From CAYFQH01 sp964345215 (GTDB lineage Bacteria > Bacillota > Clostridia > Christensenellales > Aristaeellaceae): a DNA stretch of 64,000 nucleotides. The position numbers were made by a program, and so were the translations under genes. The DNA lies in NCBI GenBank assembly GCA_964345215.1, contig CAYFQH010000004.1, positions 1-64,000 on the forward strand. The letters run 5' to 3'. Positions 50,156-58,962 of the stretch are shown in pieces. Each line of letters opens with the position of its first letter. Position 1 is the stretch's first letter. The notes under the pieces were generated by a model. That model was given only the letters and a program-made list of their open reading frames with translations, had not been told where the DNA came from and made no database searches.

Positions 50156-52568
50156 TCCAAACCTCCGTTCTGATATCGCTGTGTACAGGATCGGGGAGCA
50201 GGACTTCTGGTTTGGGCAGGCAGGGTTCTTTTTTGCCATCCATTTTAGGCAGGCACACCAACGCGGCAGATAAAACCTCCTCTATTCTTTTAGCTGAAAT
50301 AAAGGTGAAGCTATCTTTAATATGGTCTGGAATCTCTTCCAGGTCTTTTTCGTTTTCTTTTGGAATAACAATCGTTTTAATGCCGGCCCGGTAAGCCGCC
50401 ATGGTTTTTTCCTTTAGACCGCCAATAGGAAGCACCCGGCCTCGCAGGGTGATTTCACCTGTCATGGCCACATCCTGCTTTACGGCAATGCCCGTTAAGG
50501 CAGAAACCAAGGCCGTAGCAATGGTAACCCCAGCCGAAGGCCCATCTTTTGGAATGGCCCCTTGGGGAACATGGATATGAATATCATGTTTTTTATAAAA
50601 CTGGTCTTCAAGACCCAGCAGAGCACTTCTTGAGCGAACCCAGGACAGGGCCGCCTGGCCGCTTTCCTTCATTACATCACCCAAGTGCCCCGTTAACTGT
50701 AACACCCCGGTGCCTGGCACCACGGCGCACTCCACTGCCAGCATCTCCCCCCCTACTGTTGTGTAGGCCAAGCCGTTTACAACGCCTACAATGGGGTTTT
50801 TCTCAAGCACTTCTTCTATATAGATGGGGGCACCCAAGTAGCTTTCAACAAGGCCTTTGTTTACTTTCACTTGGCTAAGGCCCTCTTCCTGCATTTTTAC
50901 AACGCTTTTGCGCACAATGGCGCCCAGGGTTTTTTCAAGCAAGCGCACCCCCGCCTCCCTTGTATAGGCAGAAATAATATAGCGCAGGGTTTTTGCATCC
51001 ACGGTAACGGCTTTAGGCTTCAGCCCGTGGAGCATAATTTGTTTTGGTAAAAGGTGCCGCTTGGCAATTTCAAACTTTTCATCAAAAGTATAACTAGGTA
51101 CTTCAATTATTTCCATTCGATCCCGCAAGGGGGCGGGAATGGTTTCCATACTGTTCGCAGTTGTAACAAACATCACCTTTGATAAATCAAAGGCCAGTTC
51201 TAAATAATGGTCTTTAAAGGCGTGGTTTTGCTCGGCATCCAGCACTTCCAGCATCGCTGCTGCAGGGTCGCCCCTAAAATCAGAAGCCATTTTATCAATT
51301 TCGTCAAAGAGGAATACGGGGTTTTGCGTACCCGCTTGCTTTATTTCCGAAATAATCCGCCCGGGAATGGCACCAATGTAGGTTCTGCGGTGGCCGCGGA
51401 TTTCCGCTTCGTCTCGTACACCGCCCAGGGACATTTGGATAAACTCTCTGCCTGTTGCTTTAGCAATACTTTTTACAATCGATGTTTTACCTACACCTGG
51501 TGGGCCTACAAAACACAAAATCGGCCCTTTCATGCTTTGCTTTTGCTTTACAACAGCCAGGTATTCAATTACCCGCTCCTTTACCTTTTTCAAACCGTAG
51601 TGATCTTTTTCCAGCACTTTTTTAGCGTTTTTAATGTTCAACTCTTCCTTAGAAAGATTTCCCCAAGGCAGGTCTAAAATCCATTCCACATAGGTGCGGC
51701 TTACGCTAATCTCCGGGGTACCCGGTGTCATCCGGGATAGGCGGTCCAGTTCTTTTTCAACCTTTTCACGAGCTTCTGAAGACAGGGGTGTTTTTTCCAT
51801 CTTCTCCCGCAGGTCATCAACGTCATTGGCCTCTGTGTCTCCTAACTCTACCTGAATGGCTTTTATCTGCTCCCGCAGATAATATTCTTTTTGGTTTTTT
51901 TCAATCTGCTTTTTTATCCTGGCTTGAATCTGTTTTTCAACGCTTACCAGTTCTGTTTCCTTAGCCAAAATAGTACATAAAATCTCCAGCCGCTTGGCTA
52001 CGTTGGTTTCATCCAGCACCTGCTGTCGGTCCAGCTGCTCGGTTAAGGCGTTGGCGGCAATTTTATCGGCCAATTCACCTGGCTGGGTAATTTCGCTAAT
52101 GTTGCTTAAGGCTTCGGCAGAAATACGCATGCTTGATTTGGCATATTCTTCAAAAAAATGCCTGGTGGTTCTTGCCAGGGCTTCCAGTTTAACTGTTTTA
52201 CTTGCCTTATCCTTGGCAGGTGTAATTTTACCGATTAAAAAAGGTTCTGTTTCTTCAATACTTTCCAGTACACCCCGGTACAAACCTTCCACCAAAACTC
52301 GCAGGTTGTCACCTGGCAAGTTTAGCACCTGCTTGATTTTTGCAACAGTTCCCACTTTTTGCATATCTTCCAATTTCGGGTCGTCTTGGTCTGCATTTTT
52401 TTGGGCTACAAGAAAAATTTCTTTTTTTTCCAGCATCGCTTGCTCTAAAGCCGCTACACTGGAAATTCTTCCCACATCAAAATGAAGAACCATATAAGGA
52501 AATACCATTAAACCCCGAAGGGGAAGAACGGGTAATGATAATGTACTTGATTTTTTTTCTTTAGTCAT
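50145..52568 (-). CDS. lon: ATP-dependent protease Lon
   Basis: 807 aa from ATG 52568, preceded by GGAGGAGG 5 nt upstream. The N-terminal substrate domain (LPVLPLRGLMVFPYMVLHF), AAA+ domain with Walker A GPPGVGKT (about 355-362) and Walker B FLFDEIDKM, and the C-terminal serine protease with the catalytic PKDGPSAGV serine and the downstream Lys form the complete enzyme. It degrades misfolded and regulatory proteins. It is co-transcribed with engB. No CIRCE element is seen, and the promoter at 52619-52647 is of ordinary sigma-A type. Confidence 0.98.
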   Translation of the reverse strand: MTKEKKSSTLSLPVLPLRGLMVFPYMVLHFDVGRISSVAALEQAMLEKKEIFLVAQKNADQDDPKLEDMQKVGTVAKIKQVLNLPGDNLRVLVEGLYRGVLESIEETEPFLIGKITPAKDKASKTVKLEALARTTRHFFEEYAKSSMRISAEALSNISEITQPGELADKIAANALTEQLDRQQVLDETNVAKRLEILCTILAKETELVSVEKQIQARIKKQIEKNQKEYYLREQIKAIQVELGDTEANDVDDLREKMEKTPLSSEAREKVEKELDRLSRMTPGTPEISVSRTYVEWILDLPWGNLSKEELNIKNAKKVLEKDHYGLKKVKERVIEYLAVVKQKQSMKGPILCFVGPPGVGKTSIVKSIAKATGREFIQMSLGGVRDEAEIRGHRRTYIGAIPGRIISEIKQAGTQNPVFLFDEIDKMASDFRGDPAAAMLEVLDAEQNHAFKDHYLELAFDLSKVMFVTTANSMETIPAPLRDRMEIIEVPSYTFDEKFEIAKRHLLPKQIMLHGLKPKAVTVDAKTLRYIISAYTREAGVRLLEKTLGAIVRKSVVKMQEEGLSQVKVNKGLVESYLGAPIYIEEVLEKNPIVGVVNGLAYTTVGGEMLAVECAVVPGTGVLQLTGHLGDVMKESGQAALSWVRSRSALLGLEDQFYKKHDIHIHVPQGAIPKDGPSAGVTIATALVSALTGIAVKQDVAMTGEITLRGRVLPIGGLKEKTMAAYRAGIKTIVIPKENEKDLEEIPDHIKDSFTFISAKRIEEVLSAALVCLPKMDGKKEPCLPKPEVLLPDPVHSDIRTEVWSGN

Positions 52569-52618
52569 ATTGGCCTCCTCCACCTCGCCTCTTATGGTTG
52601 TTAAAGCAAGGATTTTAC

Positions 52619-52647
52619 ATTATATCAAGGATACGCTACATTTGCAA
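52619..52647 (-). promoter_or_regulatory. Promoter of lon-engB
   Basis: Minus strand TTGCAA (52642-52647), 17 bp, TATAAT (52619-52624), about 50 bp before lon. Confidence 0.8.
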
Positions 52648-52670
52648 CGAAGGCTTTGCCTGGCATCGTC

Positions 52671-52699
52671 TTGACATAAGCTGTTTTTTTGTTTATTTT
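52671..52699 (+). promoter_or_regulatory. Promoter of mtnN
   Basis: TTGACA (52671-52676), 17 bp, TATTTT (52694-52699), about 30 bp before the start codon and divergent from lon. Confidence 0.7.
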
Positions 52700-52732
52700 A
52701 GTTAGGTAAAAAGATTAAAAAGGATGTTTTTA

Positions 52733-53425
52733 ATGATTGGTATCATTAGTGCAATGGATATCGAGATGGAGCTTCTCATCAATATCATAACCCAAAAAGA
52801 AGCAATCCAAACCACTTCTAACACATTTTACACAGGTTTTTTACATCAAAAGCCTGTTGTAATGGCTGTTTGCGGGCCTGGCAAGGTAAACGCCGCCCTT
52901 TGCGCCCAAGAAATGATAGGGCGCTTTGCACCCACTTATATTGTAAATTTAGGGGTTGCTGGGGGCTTAAAAAAAGAAATGAAAATTGGCGATTTGGTGG
53001 TTGGCGAAAACTGTGTGCAGCACGATTTTGACACCAGCCCTCTCATGGAGCCCTTAGGGCTTATTCCGGTTATTAACAAGGTATATATTCCCTGCGATGC
53101 CGGTTTGGTTGCTAAAATTCTAAGGGCTGCCCAAGCAATACCCGAGGTGGCTTGCTATAGGGGCACCATTGCTACCGGAGACCAATTTGTAGCTACCCCC
53201 GAGCGAAAGGCCTTTATTGTTGATCAGTTCCACGCCCTGTGCTGCGAGATGGAGGGAGGAGCCATTGCTCATGCTTGCTTCCTTCATCAGGTACCCTTTG
53301 TGGTTATTCGGGCCATCTCCGATGGGGCTAACGACGATGCCCCTATGGATTACCCCGCCTTTAAAGAAAAGGCAGCTGGCGTTTCCGCCCGGCTCATGGC
53401 AGCCTTTTTGAAGCTGGAACCCTAA
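52733..53425 (+). CDS. mtnN: 5'-methylthioadenosine / S-adenosylhomocysteine nucleosidase
   Basis: 230 aa from ATG 52733, with AAGGA 8 nt upstream. The purine-nucleosidase motifs are complete: GIISAMDIEME (catalytic Glu), VNLGVAGG, VEMEGGAIAHACF in the form CEMEGG, and the catalytic Asp in IRAISDGANDDA. It cleaves MTA and SAH to recycle methionine and limit feedback on methyltransferases; SAH use also begins the autoinducer-2 route in strains with luxS. It is a single gene. Confidence 0.94.
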   Translation: MIGIISAMDIEMELLINIITQKEAIQTTSNTFYTGFLHQKPVVMAVCGPGKVNAALCAQEMIGRFAPTYIVNLGVAGGLKKEMKIGDLVVGENCVQHDFDTSPLMEPLGLIPVINKVYIPCDAGLVAKILRAAQAIPEVACYRGTIATGDQFVATPERKAFIVDQFHALCCEMEGGAIAHACFLHQVPFVVIRAISDGANDDAPMDYPAFKEKAAGVSARLMAAFLKLEP

Positions 53426-53479
53426 GGCACCTTTTCATTTGGTTCTTGGTCCTTCAAAACCTTATATTGATGCAAGGGA

Positions 53480-55375
53480 TTACCCTTTTATGTTGTTTTG
53501 CGGTTCTATATAGGTTGGAACCGCTTTTTTTAGTGCATCTTTCATATTATTGCCCTCTTTCAGGCAAGTTTCAAAGGACTGAAGCATTTTTTCAATTTCT
53601 CCTATGGCAAATTTTTCGGGCTTGGCCACAAATATTTTTTCTCTTTGGGTTTTGGTTACTTTTTCTTCGTCACACAATAACTCCTCGTACAGTTTTTCAC
53701 CAGGTCTTAAGCCAATGTATTTAATTTCAACAGGAGCCTTGCCGCTGGAAGCATACAGTTGAATCATTCGCTGGGCCAGCTCTTTTATTTTAACCGGCTC
53801 CCCCATATCTAAAACAAAAACTTCGCCTCCCCTGGCCATGGCTGCCGCCTGCAATACCAGGCTGGCCGCTTCGGGAATCGTCATAAAATATCGAATAATA
53901 TCCGGATGGGTAATGGTTACCGGCCCTCCCGCCTTAATCTGTTTTTCAAACAGGGGTACTACACTGCCGTGGGAAACCAGCACATTGCCAAAACGTACTG
54001 CAGCAAAATCTGTTGCTCCTTCTCCCTGAAGAGCCTCAACAATCATTTCAGCACAGCGTTTGGTCGCGCCCATGACGTTGGTTGGGTTTACCGCCTTATC
54101 CGTTGAGATGAGAATAAAGCGCTGGGCCTTAAACTTTATGGCAGTTTGCGCCGCAATATAGGTGCCAAAAACGTTATTTTTTACTGCCTGTTCCGGTGCA
54201 TTTTCCATCAAGGGCACATGCTTGTGAGCTGCTGCATGAATAACAATTTGGGGCAGGTGGGTTCTAAATACTGCTTCCAACCGTTCCCTGTCCTGTACAT
54301 TGCCCACACACAATTCCACCGTGTTTTTAACCATGGCCCCGTAGGTTTCCTCAAGTTCAAAGTATAAATCATACATGTAGTTTTCGCTCATATCATATAA
54401 AACAATTTTTTTAGGCAAAAACTGTAAGATTTGCTTGCATAACTCCCCGCCAATCGAACCGCCGCCACCGGTAATCAATACGACTTTTTCATAAAAAAAG
54501 TGGTGGGCTTCTGTCATATCCAGCTGCTGCTGAGTACGCCCCAGCAGGTCTTCTATATTTACATCCCGTATAGAGTCTACTGCCGGTCCCTTCCCATCTA
54601 CTTCCTGAAGGGCCGACACCATGCGCAGGCGGCAGTGGGTAGCCAGGCATTTTTCTATTAAGGGCTTTAGCTGGCCGATGGGGCTGGCAATGGCAATGAT
54701 GATTTCATCTATGTTGTATTGCTTTGCGTATTTTCCCACCTGATCAGTGTTTAGTATAACAGGTACACCATAAATTCGCTTGCCCTTTTTGGTCGGGTTA
54801 TCATCTACCACAATTACGGCCTTACTGCTGCCATAGCGGCCAGCCTGTATTTCCCTAATTAAATTGGCCCCAGCCCAGCCTCCGCCAATGATCATAATCC
54901 GTGTTAAATCTTTTTTATTAAAAAAAACGCTGCCCTGGCTGTTCCAGCGCTGTATAACCCTAAGGCCCAGCCTTGAAACCCCCACCAGCATCATCAGTAA
55001 AATCCAATCTAAAAAATATACGGTTCTGGGCATTAAAAAGTAGTTAGGACTGGGCGAAATGGTATAAGCAACTAAGGATATAACATAGGTTCCCCCACAA
55101 CCAATCAGGCTCCCCAAGGCAATTTGAACCAAAGCATCAATACTTGCGTATTCCCACACATTATCATACAGATGTACAAGAAAAAACCCGCCCAGGGTAC
55201 ACAAAGTCATAATGGGTACGCTATTCCAAAAATGGACCATGTGGTAACTAGGTACCTGCATATCAAAACGCAGCTGCAATGCTAAAACCATGGCAATGTT
55301 AATCAGCGCAACATCCATTAGAACATATAAAATAAGCCGCAGCCTGTCTGTGGTCTTTCCCATTTTTCTTCTCAT
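53480..55375 (-). CDS. Membrane-bound NDP-sugar 4,6-dehydratase/epimerase (CapD/PglF/FlaA1 family)
   Basis: 631 aa from ATG 55375, with AAGGAG 9 nt upstream. Four N-terminal membrane helices (to about residue 130), a CoA-binding-like middle domain (IIGGGWAGANLI) and an SDR domain with TGGGGSIGGEL and STDKAVNPTNVMGATK are present. The Met in the latter replaces the usual catalytic Tyr, as in UDP-GlcNAc 4,6-dehydratases. It makes a 4-keto-6-deoxy sugar that an aminotransferase such as the one at 31766 could use. The last 50 bp overlap the mtnN terminator on the opposite strand. Confidence 0.92.
   Translation of the reverse strand: MRRKMGKTTDRLRLILYVLMDVALINIAMVLALQLRFDMQVPSYHMVHFWNSVPIMTLCTLGGFFLVHLYDNVWEYASIDALVQIALGSLIGCGGTYVISLVAYTISPSPNYFLMPRTVYFLDWILLMMLVGVSRLGLRVIQRWNSQGSVFFNKKDLTRIMIIGGGWAGANLIREIQAGRYGSSKAVIVVDDNPTKKGKRIYGVPVILNTDQVGKYAKQYNIDEIIIAIASPIGQLKPLIEKCLATHCRLRMVSALQEVDGKGPAVDSIRDVNIEDLLGRTQQQLDMTEAHHFFYEKVVLITGGGGSIGGELCKQILQFLPKKIVLYDMSENYMYDLYFELEETYGAMVKNTVELCVGNVQDRERLEAVFRTHLPQIVIHAAAHKHVPLMENAPEQAVKNNVFGTYIAAQTAIKFKAQRFILISTDKAVNPTNVMGATKRCAEMIVEALQGEGATDFAAVRFGNVLVSHGSVVPLFEKQIKAGGPVTITHPDIIRYFMTIPEAASLVLQAAAMARGGEVFVLDMGEPVKIKELAQRMIQLYASSGKAPVEIKYIGLRPGEKLYEELLCDEEKVTKTQREKIFVAKPEKFAIGEIEKMLQSFETCLKEGNNMKDALKKAVPTYIEPQNNIKG
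53500..53531 (+). terminator. mtnN terminator inside the 3' end of the dehydratase gene
   Basis: GCGGTTC / GAACCGC (7 bp, 11-nt loop) followed by seven T on the plus strand. It overlaps the coding end of the convergent dehydratase gene. Confidence 0.65.
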
Positions 55376-55475
55376 TATTTCCTGCTCCTTAGATACCAAT
55401 CCATTCCAAATTTATTCTAGCATAATCAAGCCAAAAACACTATAGCAGGGAGCGAGCTGTAAACAACCCAAGAAG

Positions 55476-55504
55476 TGGCAAAACAAAAACAACTGTGCTA
55501 TACT
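55476..55504 (+). promoter_or_regulatory. Candidate promoter of the YtvI-like gene
   Basis: TGC-TATACT is an extended -10 (TATACT at 55499-55504); the -35 at 55476-55481 (TGGCAA) is weak and 17 bp away. Confidence 0.55.
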
Positions 55505-55574
55505 CTTTTTATGGTAAACCATTGATTGCATGTTGCTCATGTACCCTTAAATTCCTATAAAGAGAGTTGATTTT

Positions 55575-56822
55575 TTGGACGCCTTCTGGAATAAAATCGT
55601 AACCTTCAATGCCCATTACAATAACCTGCCCCGTAAACTATTTTTGTGCCTTTTGGTCATTATGGCCTTCTTTTTATGCCTGGCCCTCTTCCCATATATA
55701 TGGCCCTTCGTGCTGGGTGTGCTTTTTGCCATGGTGATTGAGCCTTTGGTTTGGCTGCTGCGCAAACTCCTTGCAAAAATAAAAATTCCTTTTGGTAAAT
55801 CCATTGCCACATCCATTGGTATGGTTTTGCTCTTCGGTGTTTTAAGCCTGTTGATTATTATTGTGCTGAGCAAGCTTTTTGTTGAAGTGCGTAATTTGGC
55901 AGCAGAACTTCCTGCCATGGCCGCCTGGCTAAACAGAACGATTCAGGAACTCTTGGGCAACCTTTCTGCAGAAATAGCTGGAAGAGTTCCGGAAGAGACG
56001 CTGGCCTTTATTGGTAACATTACAAACGAGCTTGGTAAAACTCTTCTCGCCCTGGCAGGGAGCCTGTCAAAATCCATTGCCAGCAGTGCCTGGACCACTG
56101 CCACCTCTTTTCCAATGATTTTGCTGTCGGTCTTATTTGCCATTATGAGCACCTTTTATTTTAGCAGCGATAAGGAGCGGATTTTCGGGTTTTTCAACCG
56201 GGTTTTTCCTCAGCAAACAGTAAACCACGGCAAAAAGCTAAAGGATAATATTTTTAAAGCCTTAGGGGCCCAAATTAAAGCCCAGTTAGCCATTTCTTCC
56301 CTGTTAATTGTTTTTCTCATCATCGGCCTTACCATCAACGGGGTTTCCTACCCTTATCTGGTGGGGCTGGTTATTGGCCTAGCTGATGCCTTGCCTGTTG
56401 TCGGCGCAGGATTATTCCTTATTCCCTGGTCTCTTTTGGCCTTTATCGCAGGCAATACCTCCTTGGGTATCGGTATGGCTATTTTATACATTACCCTCGG
56501 TATTTTCCGCCAAATTATAGAACCTCGCATTGTTGGTAAAAGTTTGGGCCTTCACCCTTTGGCAACCATGATGGCCATCTTTATAGGTTTCAAAATTACC
56601 GGCAGTTTTTTAGGCATGCTGGCCGGGCCCATTCTGCTTAATATTTGCCGTGTTGTATTGGAACTAGATAAAGAAAATAGACATATTTCTTCCTCTGCTG
56701 CCCTTTTAGAAAAAGGAGAAGAAGAGCCGCTAACGATAGTTGATGTTTCTAAAAGCAGTCCTTCTGTGCAGCCTTCTAAAGGGATTAAAAAGAAGAAAAA
56801 ACCTTCGTTAAGGCGAAAATAA
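55575..56822 (+). CDS. AI-2E / YtvI-family membrane protein
   Basis: 415 aa from TTG 55575, with AAAGAGAG 7 nt before it. It has about eight membrane helices, the long ELPAMAAWLNRTIQELLGNL amphipathic block and the conserved GVSYPYLVGLVIGLADALPVVGAG segment. The family (formerly PerM) includes YtvI of Bacillus, described as a sporulation membrane protein, as well as AI-2 exporters and Na+/H+ antiporters, so the role cannot be fixed. A basic, Lys-rich tail ends the protein (KKKKKPSLRRK-like). It is a single gene with a strong terminator. Confidence 0.82.
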   Translation: MDAFWNKIVTFNAHYNNLPRKLFLCLLVIMAFFLCLALFPYIWPFVLGVLFAMVIEPLVWLLRKLLAKIKIPFGKSIATSIGMVLLFGVLSLLIIIVLSKLFVEVRNLAAELPAMAAWLNRTIQELLGNLSAEIAGRVPEETLAFIGNITNELGKTLLALAGSLSKSIASSAWTTATSFPMILLSVLFAIMSTFYFSSDKERIFGFFNRVFPQQTVNHGKKLKDNIFKALGAQIKAQLAISSLLIVFLIIGLTINGVSYPYLVGLVIGLADALPVVGAGLFLIPWSLLAFIAGNTSLGIGMAILYITLGIFRQIIEPRIVGKSLGLHPLATMMAIFIGFKITGSFLGMLAGPILLNICRVVLELDKENRHISSSAALLEKGEEEPLTIVDVSKSSPSVQPSKGIKKKKKPSLRRK

Positions 56823-56914
56823 GCCGACGATAGCCTTGTCATTGCTGGGTGTTTCCTTCATTTAAGCGGACAGCGAAATAGAAATCAACGGCTTTGTAAA
56901 AGGGCCGCCTGGCC

Positions 56915-56956
56915 AAAACAAAACGCTTCCCGTTTTAGCGGGAAGCGTTTTGTTTT
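56915..56956. terminator. Bidirectional terminator between the YtvI-like gene and clpX
   Basis: A perfect 18-bp stem (AAAACAAAACGCTTCCCG / CGGGAAGCGTTTTGTTTT) with a 6-nt loop. It serves the convergent units. Confidence 0.92.
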
Positions 56957-56976
56957 GAGTTTTTAGCTATTCACCG

Positions 56977-58293
56977 TTAAGATACATGGTCCTGCTCTAT
57001 TAAAGCATGTTCCAAATTGCTCCGTTTTGACCGGGTTCTCTTCTTTCTGGGAGTGCCCTCTACCATGGCAGGTTCTTCCAAACCCTGTACAGCTTTTAAG
57101 GTAATCACACATTCGTTTACATCTTCTCTTGAAGGAAGTTCAAACATGGTATTGAGCATCACCTGCTCAATAATTCCCCTTAAGCCCCGTGCGCCGCTTT
57201 TACGTGCTAAGGCCAAGCGGGCTATCTCTGTAAGCGCTTCCTGCTCAAAGCGCAGGGTCACTCCGTCCATATCCAAAAGGGCTTGATACTGGGCCACCAG
57301 GGCGTTTTTAGGTTCGGTTAAAATTTTGACCAACGCCTGTTCGTCCAGCTGATCTAAAGTAACCACAATGGGTAAGCGGCCTACAAATTCGGGAATGAGC
57401 CCAAATTTAATCAAATCCTCCGGCCGCAGTTCTTTTAACACCTTGCTGGCATCCTTTTCACTTTCGCTGTGTAATTCTGCCCCAAAGCCCAGGCTTTTTT
57501 TGCCGATGCGCTTTTCAATAATAGGCTCAATGCCGTCAAAGGCCCCGCCGCAAATAAACAGAATATTGGTGGTATCTATTTGAATAAACTCTTGGTGGGG
57601 GTGTTTTCGTCCCCCTTGAGGGGGTACGCTGGCAACAGTGCCTTCCAACATTTTCAGCAAGGCCTGCTGCACCCCTTCGCCGCTAACATCCCTCGTAATG
57701 GAAGGGTTTTCGCTTTTACGGGCAATTTTATCAATTTCGTCAATGTAAATAATGCCTTTTTCAGCCGCTTGAATATCGTAATCTGCGTTTTGAATTAAGC
57801 GCAGAAGGATGTTCTCTACATCCTCGCCTACATAGCCTGCTTCCGTTAAGTTGGTCGCATCGGCAATGGCAAAGGGCACCTGCAGGGTTTTAGCCAGGGT
57901 TTGGGCTAAAAAAGTTTTACCGCTTCCTGTAGGCCCAACCATTAAGATATTTGACTTTTGCAGCTCCACATCCCCTTTAGCAACAGGGGTGGAAATACGT
58001 TTATAGTGGTTGTATACGGCCACTGCCAGGGCAATTTTTGCCTGGTTTTGCCCAATTACATAGTCATCTAAAATCCCTTTAATTTCTTTTGGTTTTAAAT
58101 GGGTCAACAAGTTTTTATCATCAAGCACAAGGCTGTCTTCTGCAATAATTTCCTGGCATAAGGCCACACATTCATTGCATATAAAGGCTGTAGGACCTAC
58201 AACCATCCGTTTTACCTGTTCTTGGTTTTTACCGCAGAAGCTGCAAACATGCAGCTTCTGTGGTGTTTTTGGGGTCATATCATCTTTTCCCAT
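56977..58293 (-). CDS. clpX: ATP-dependent Clp protease ATP-binding subunit ClpX
   Basis: 438 aa. The N-terminal zinc-binding domain has CSFC (17-20) and CNEC (39-42); Walker A is GPTGSGKT (120-127) and Walker B IIYIDEIDK; sensor motifs and the ClpP-docking loop KKSLGFGAE (an LGF form of the IGF tripeptide) are present. It unfolds substrates for ClpP. The C-terminal tail is basic and longer than usual (TPRKKRTRSKRSN). It follows clpP by 14 bp in the tig-clpP-clpX unit. Confidence 0.98.
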   Translation of the reverse strand: MGKDDMTPKTPQKLHVCSFCGKNQEQVKRMVVGPTAFICNECVALCQEIIAEDSLVLDDKNLLTHLKPKEIKGILDDYVIGQNQAKIALAVAVYNHYKRISTPVAKGDVELQKSNILMVGPTGSGKTFLAQTLAKTLQVPFAIADATNLTEAGYVGEDVENILLRLIQNADYDIQAAEKGIIYIDEIDKIARKSENPSITRDVSGEGVQQALLKMLEGTVASVPPQGGRKHPHQEFIQIDTTNILFICGGAFDGIEPIIEKRIGKKSLGFGAELHSESEKDASKVLKELRPEDLIKFGLIPEFVGRLPIVVTLDQLDEQALVKILTEPKNALVAQYQALLDMDGVTLRFEQEALTEIARLALARKSGARGLRGIIEQVMLNTMFELPSREDVNECVITLKAVQGLEEPAMVEGTPRKKRTRSKRSNLEHALIEQDHVS

Positions 58294-58307
58294 TATTAAC
58301 CTCTTAC

Positions 58308-58913
58308 TTATTCCTTATCTTTTACCTGGTTTTTGCGCGGCTCGTAAATTTCGTCAATAATGCCGTAAGCCAATGCTTCTTGGGCACTCATAAAATAGTC
58401 CCGTTCCACGTCTGTAGCAATTTTCTCAAGGCTTTGACCGGTCATGTCTGCCATGAGCCTGTTCATTTTGTCTTTGGTTTTTAATAACCACTCAGCTCGG
58501 ATGGCCACATCAGTGGCCTGTCCTTCTGCGCCGCCTAAAGGCTGATGAATCATTATTTCACTGTTGGGCAGGGCCAGCCTCTTGCCCTTTTGGCCTGCCA
58601 TGGTTAAAAAAGCCCCCATGGATGCGGCCATGCCCACACATACGGTGCGCACATCGGGTTTAATATAGTTCATGGTATCATAAATGGCCATGCCTGCAGT
58701 AACAGAGCCGCCAGGGCTGTTAATATATAATGAAATATCTGCCTCGGGATTCTCCATTTCTAAAAACAGCATTTGGGCAACAATGACGTTTGCCACCTGG
58801 TCGTTAATAGGGCCACCTAAAAAGATGATCCTGTCTTTTAATAATCTGGAATAGATATCGTAGGAACGTTCTCCCCGATTTGTTTGTTCAATAACCATTG
58901 GAATTAAACTCAT
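58308..58913 (-). CDS. clpP: ATP-dependent Clp protease proteolytic subunit ClpP
   Basis: 201 aa from ATG 58913, with GGAGG 9-10 nt upstream; the frame can be extended to 59099, but that part reads the tig tail in another frame and is not coding. The catalytic Ser98 is in GMAASMGAF, His123 in EIMIHQPLGG, and the Asp lies in ERDYFMSAQEA. It forms the 14-subunit chamber fed by ClpX. It follows tig by 49 bp. Confidence 0.98.
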   Translation of the reverse strand: MSLIPMVIEQTNRGERSYDIYSRLLKDRIIFLGGPINDQVANVIVAQMLFLEMENPEADISLYINSPGGSVTAGMAIYDTMNYIKPDVRTVCVGMAASMGAFLTMAGQKGKRLALPNSEIMIHQPLGGAEGQATDVAIRAEWLLKTKDKMNRLMADMTGQSLEKIATDVERDYFMSAQEALAYGIIDEIYEPRKNQVKDKE

Positions 58914-58962
58914 GGTTTTATCCTCCTTACAAGTCTTTGTGCCGTGGGGGCATGAAACCACA

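Noticed and set aside
50156..50239. Longer EngB start inside lon
   Set aside because: The extra residues do not match the family; GTG 50155 has CGGAGG at the right distance.
52569..52732. CIRCE or CtsR heat-shock operator before lon or the clp genes
   Set aside because: No TTAGCACTC-N9-GAGTGCTAA or CtsR heptad repeat was found upstream of lon or tig; ordinary sigma-A promoters explain the region.
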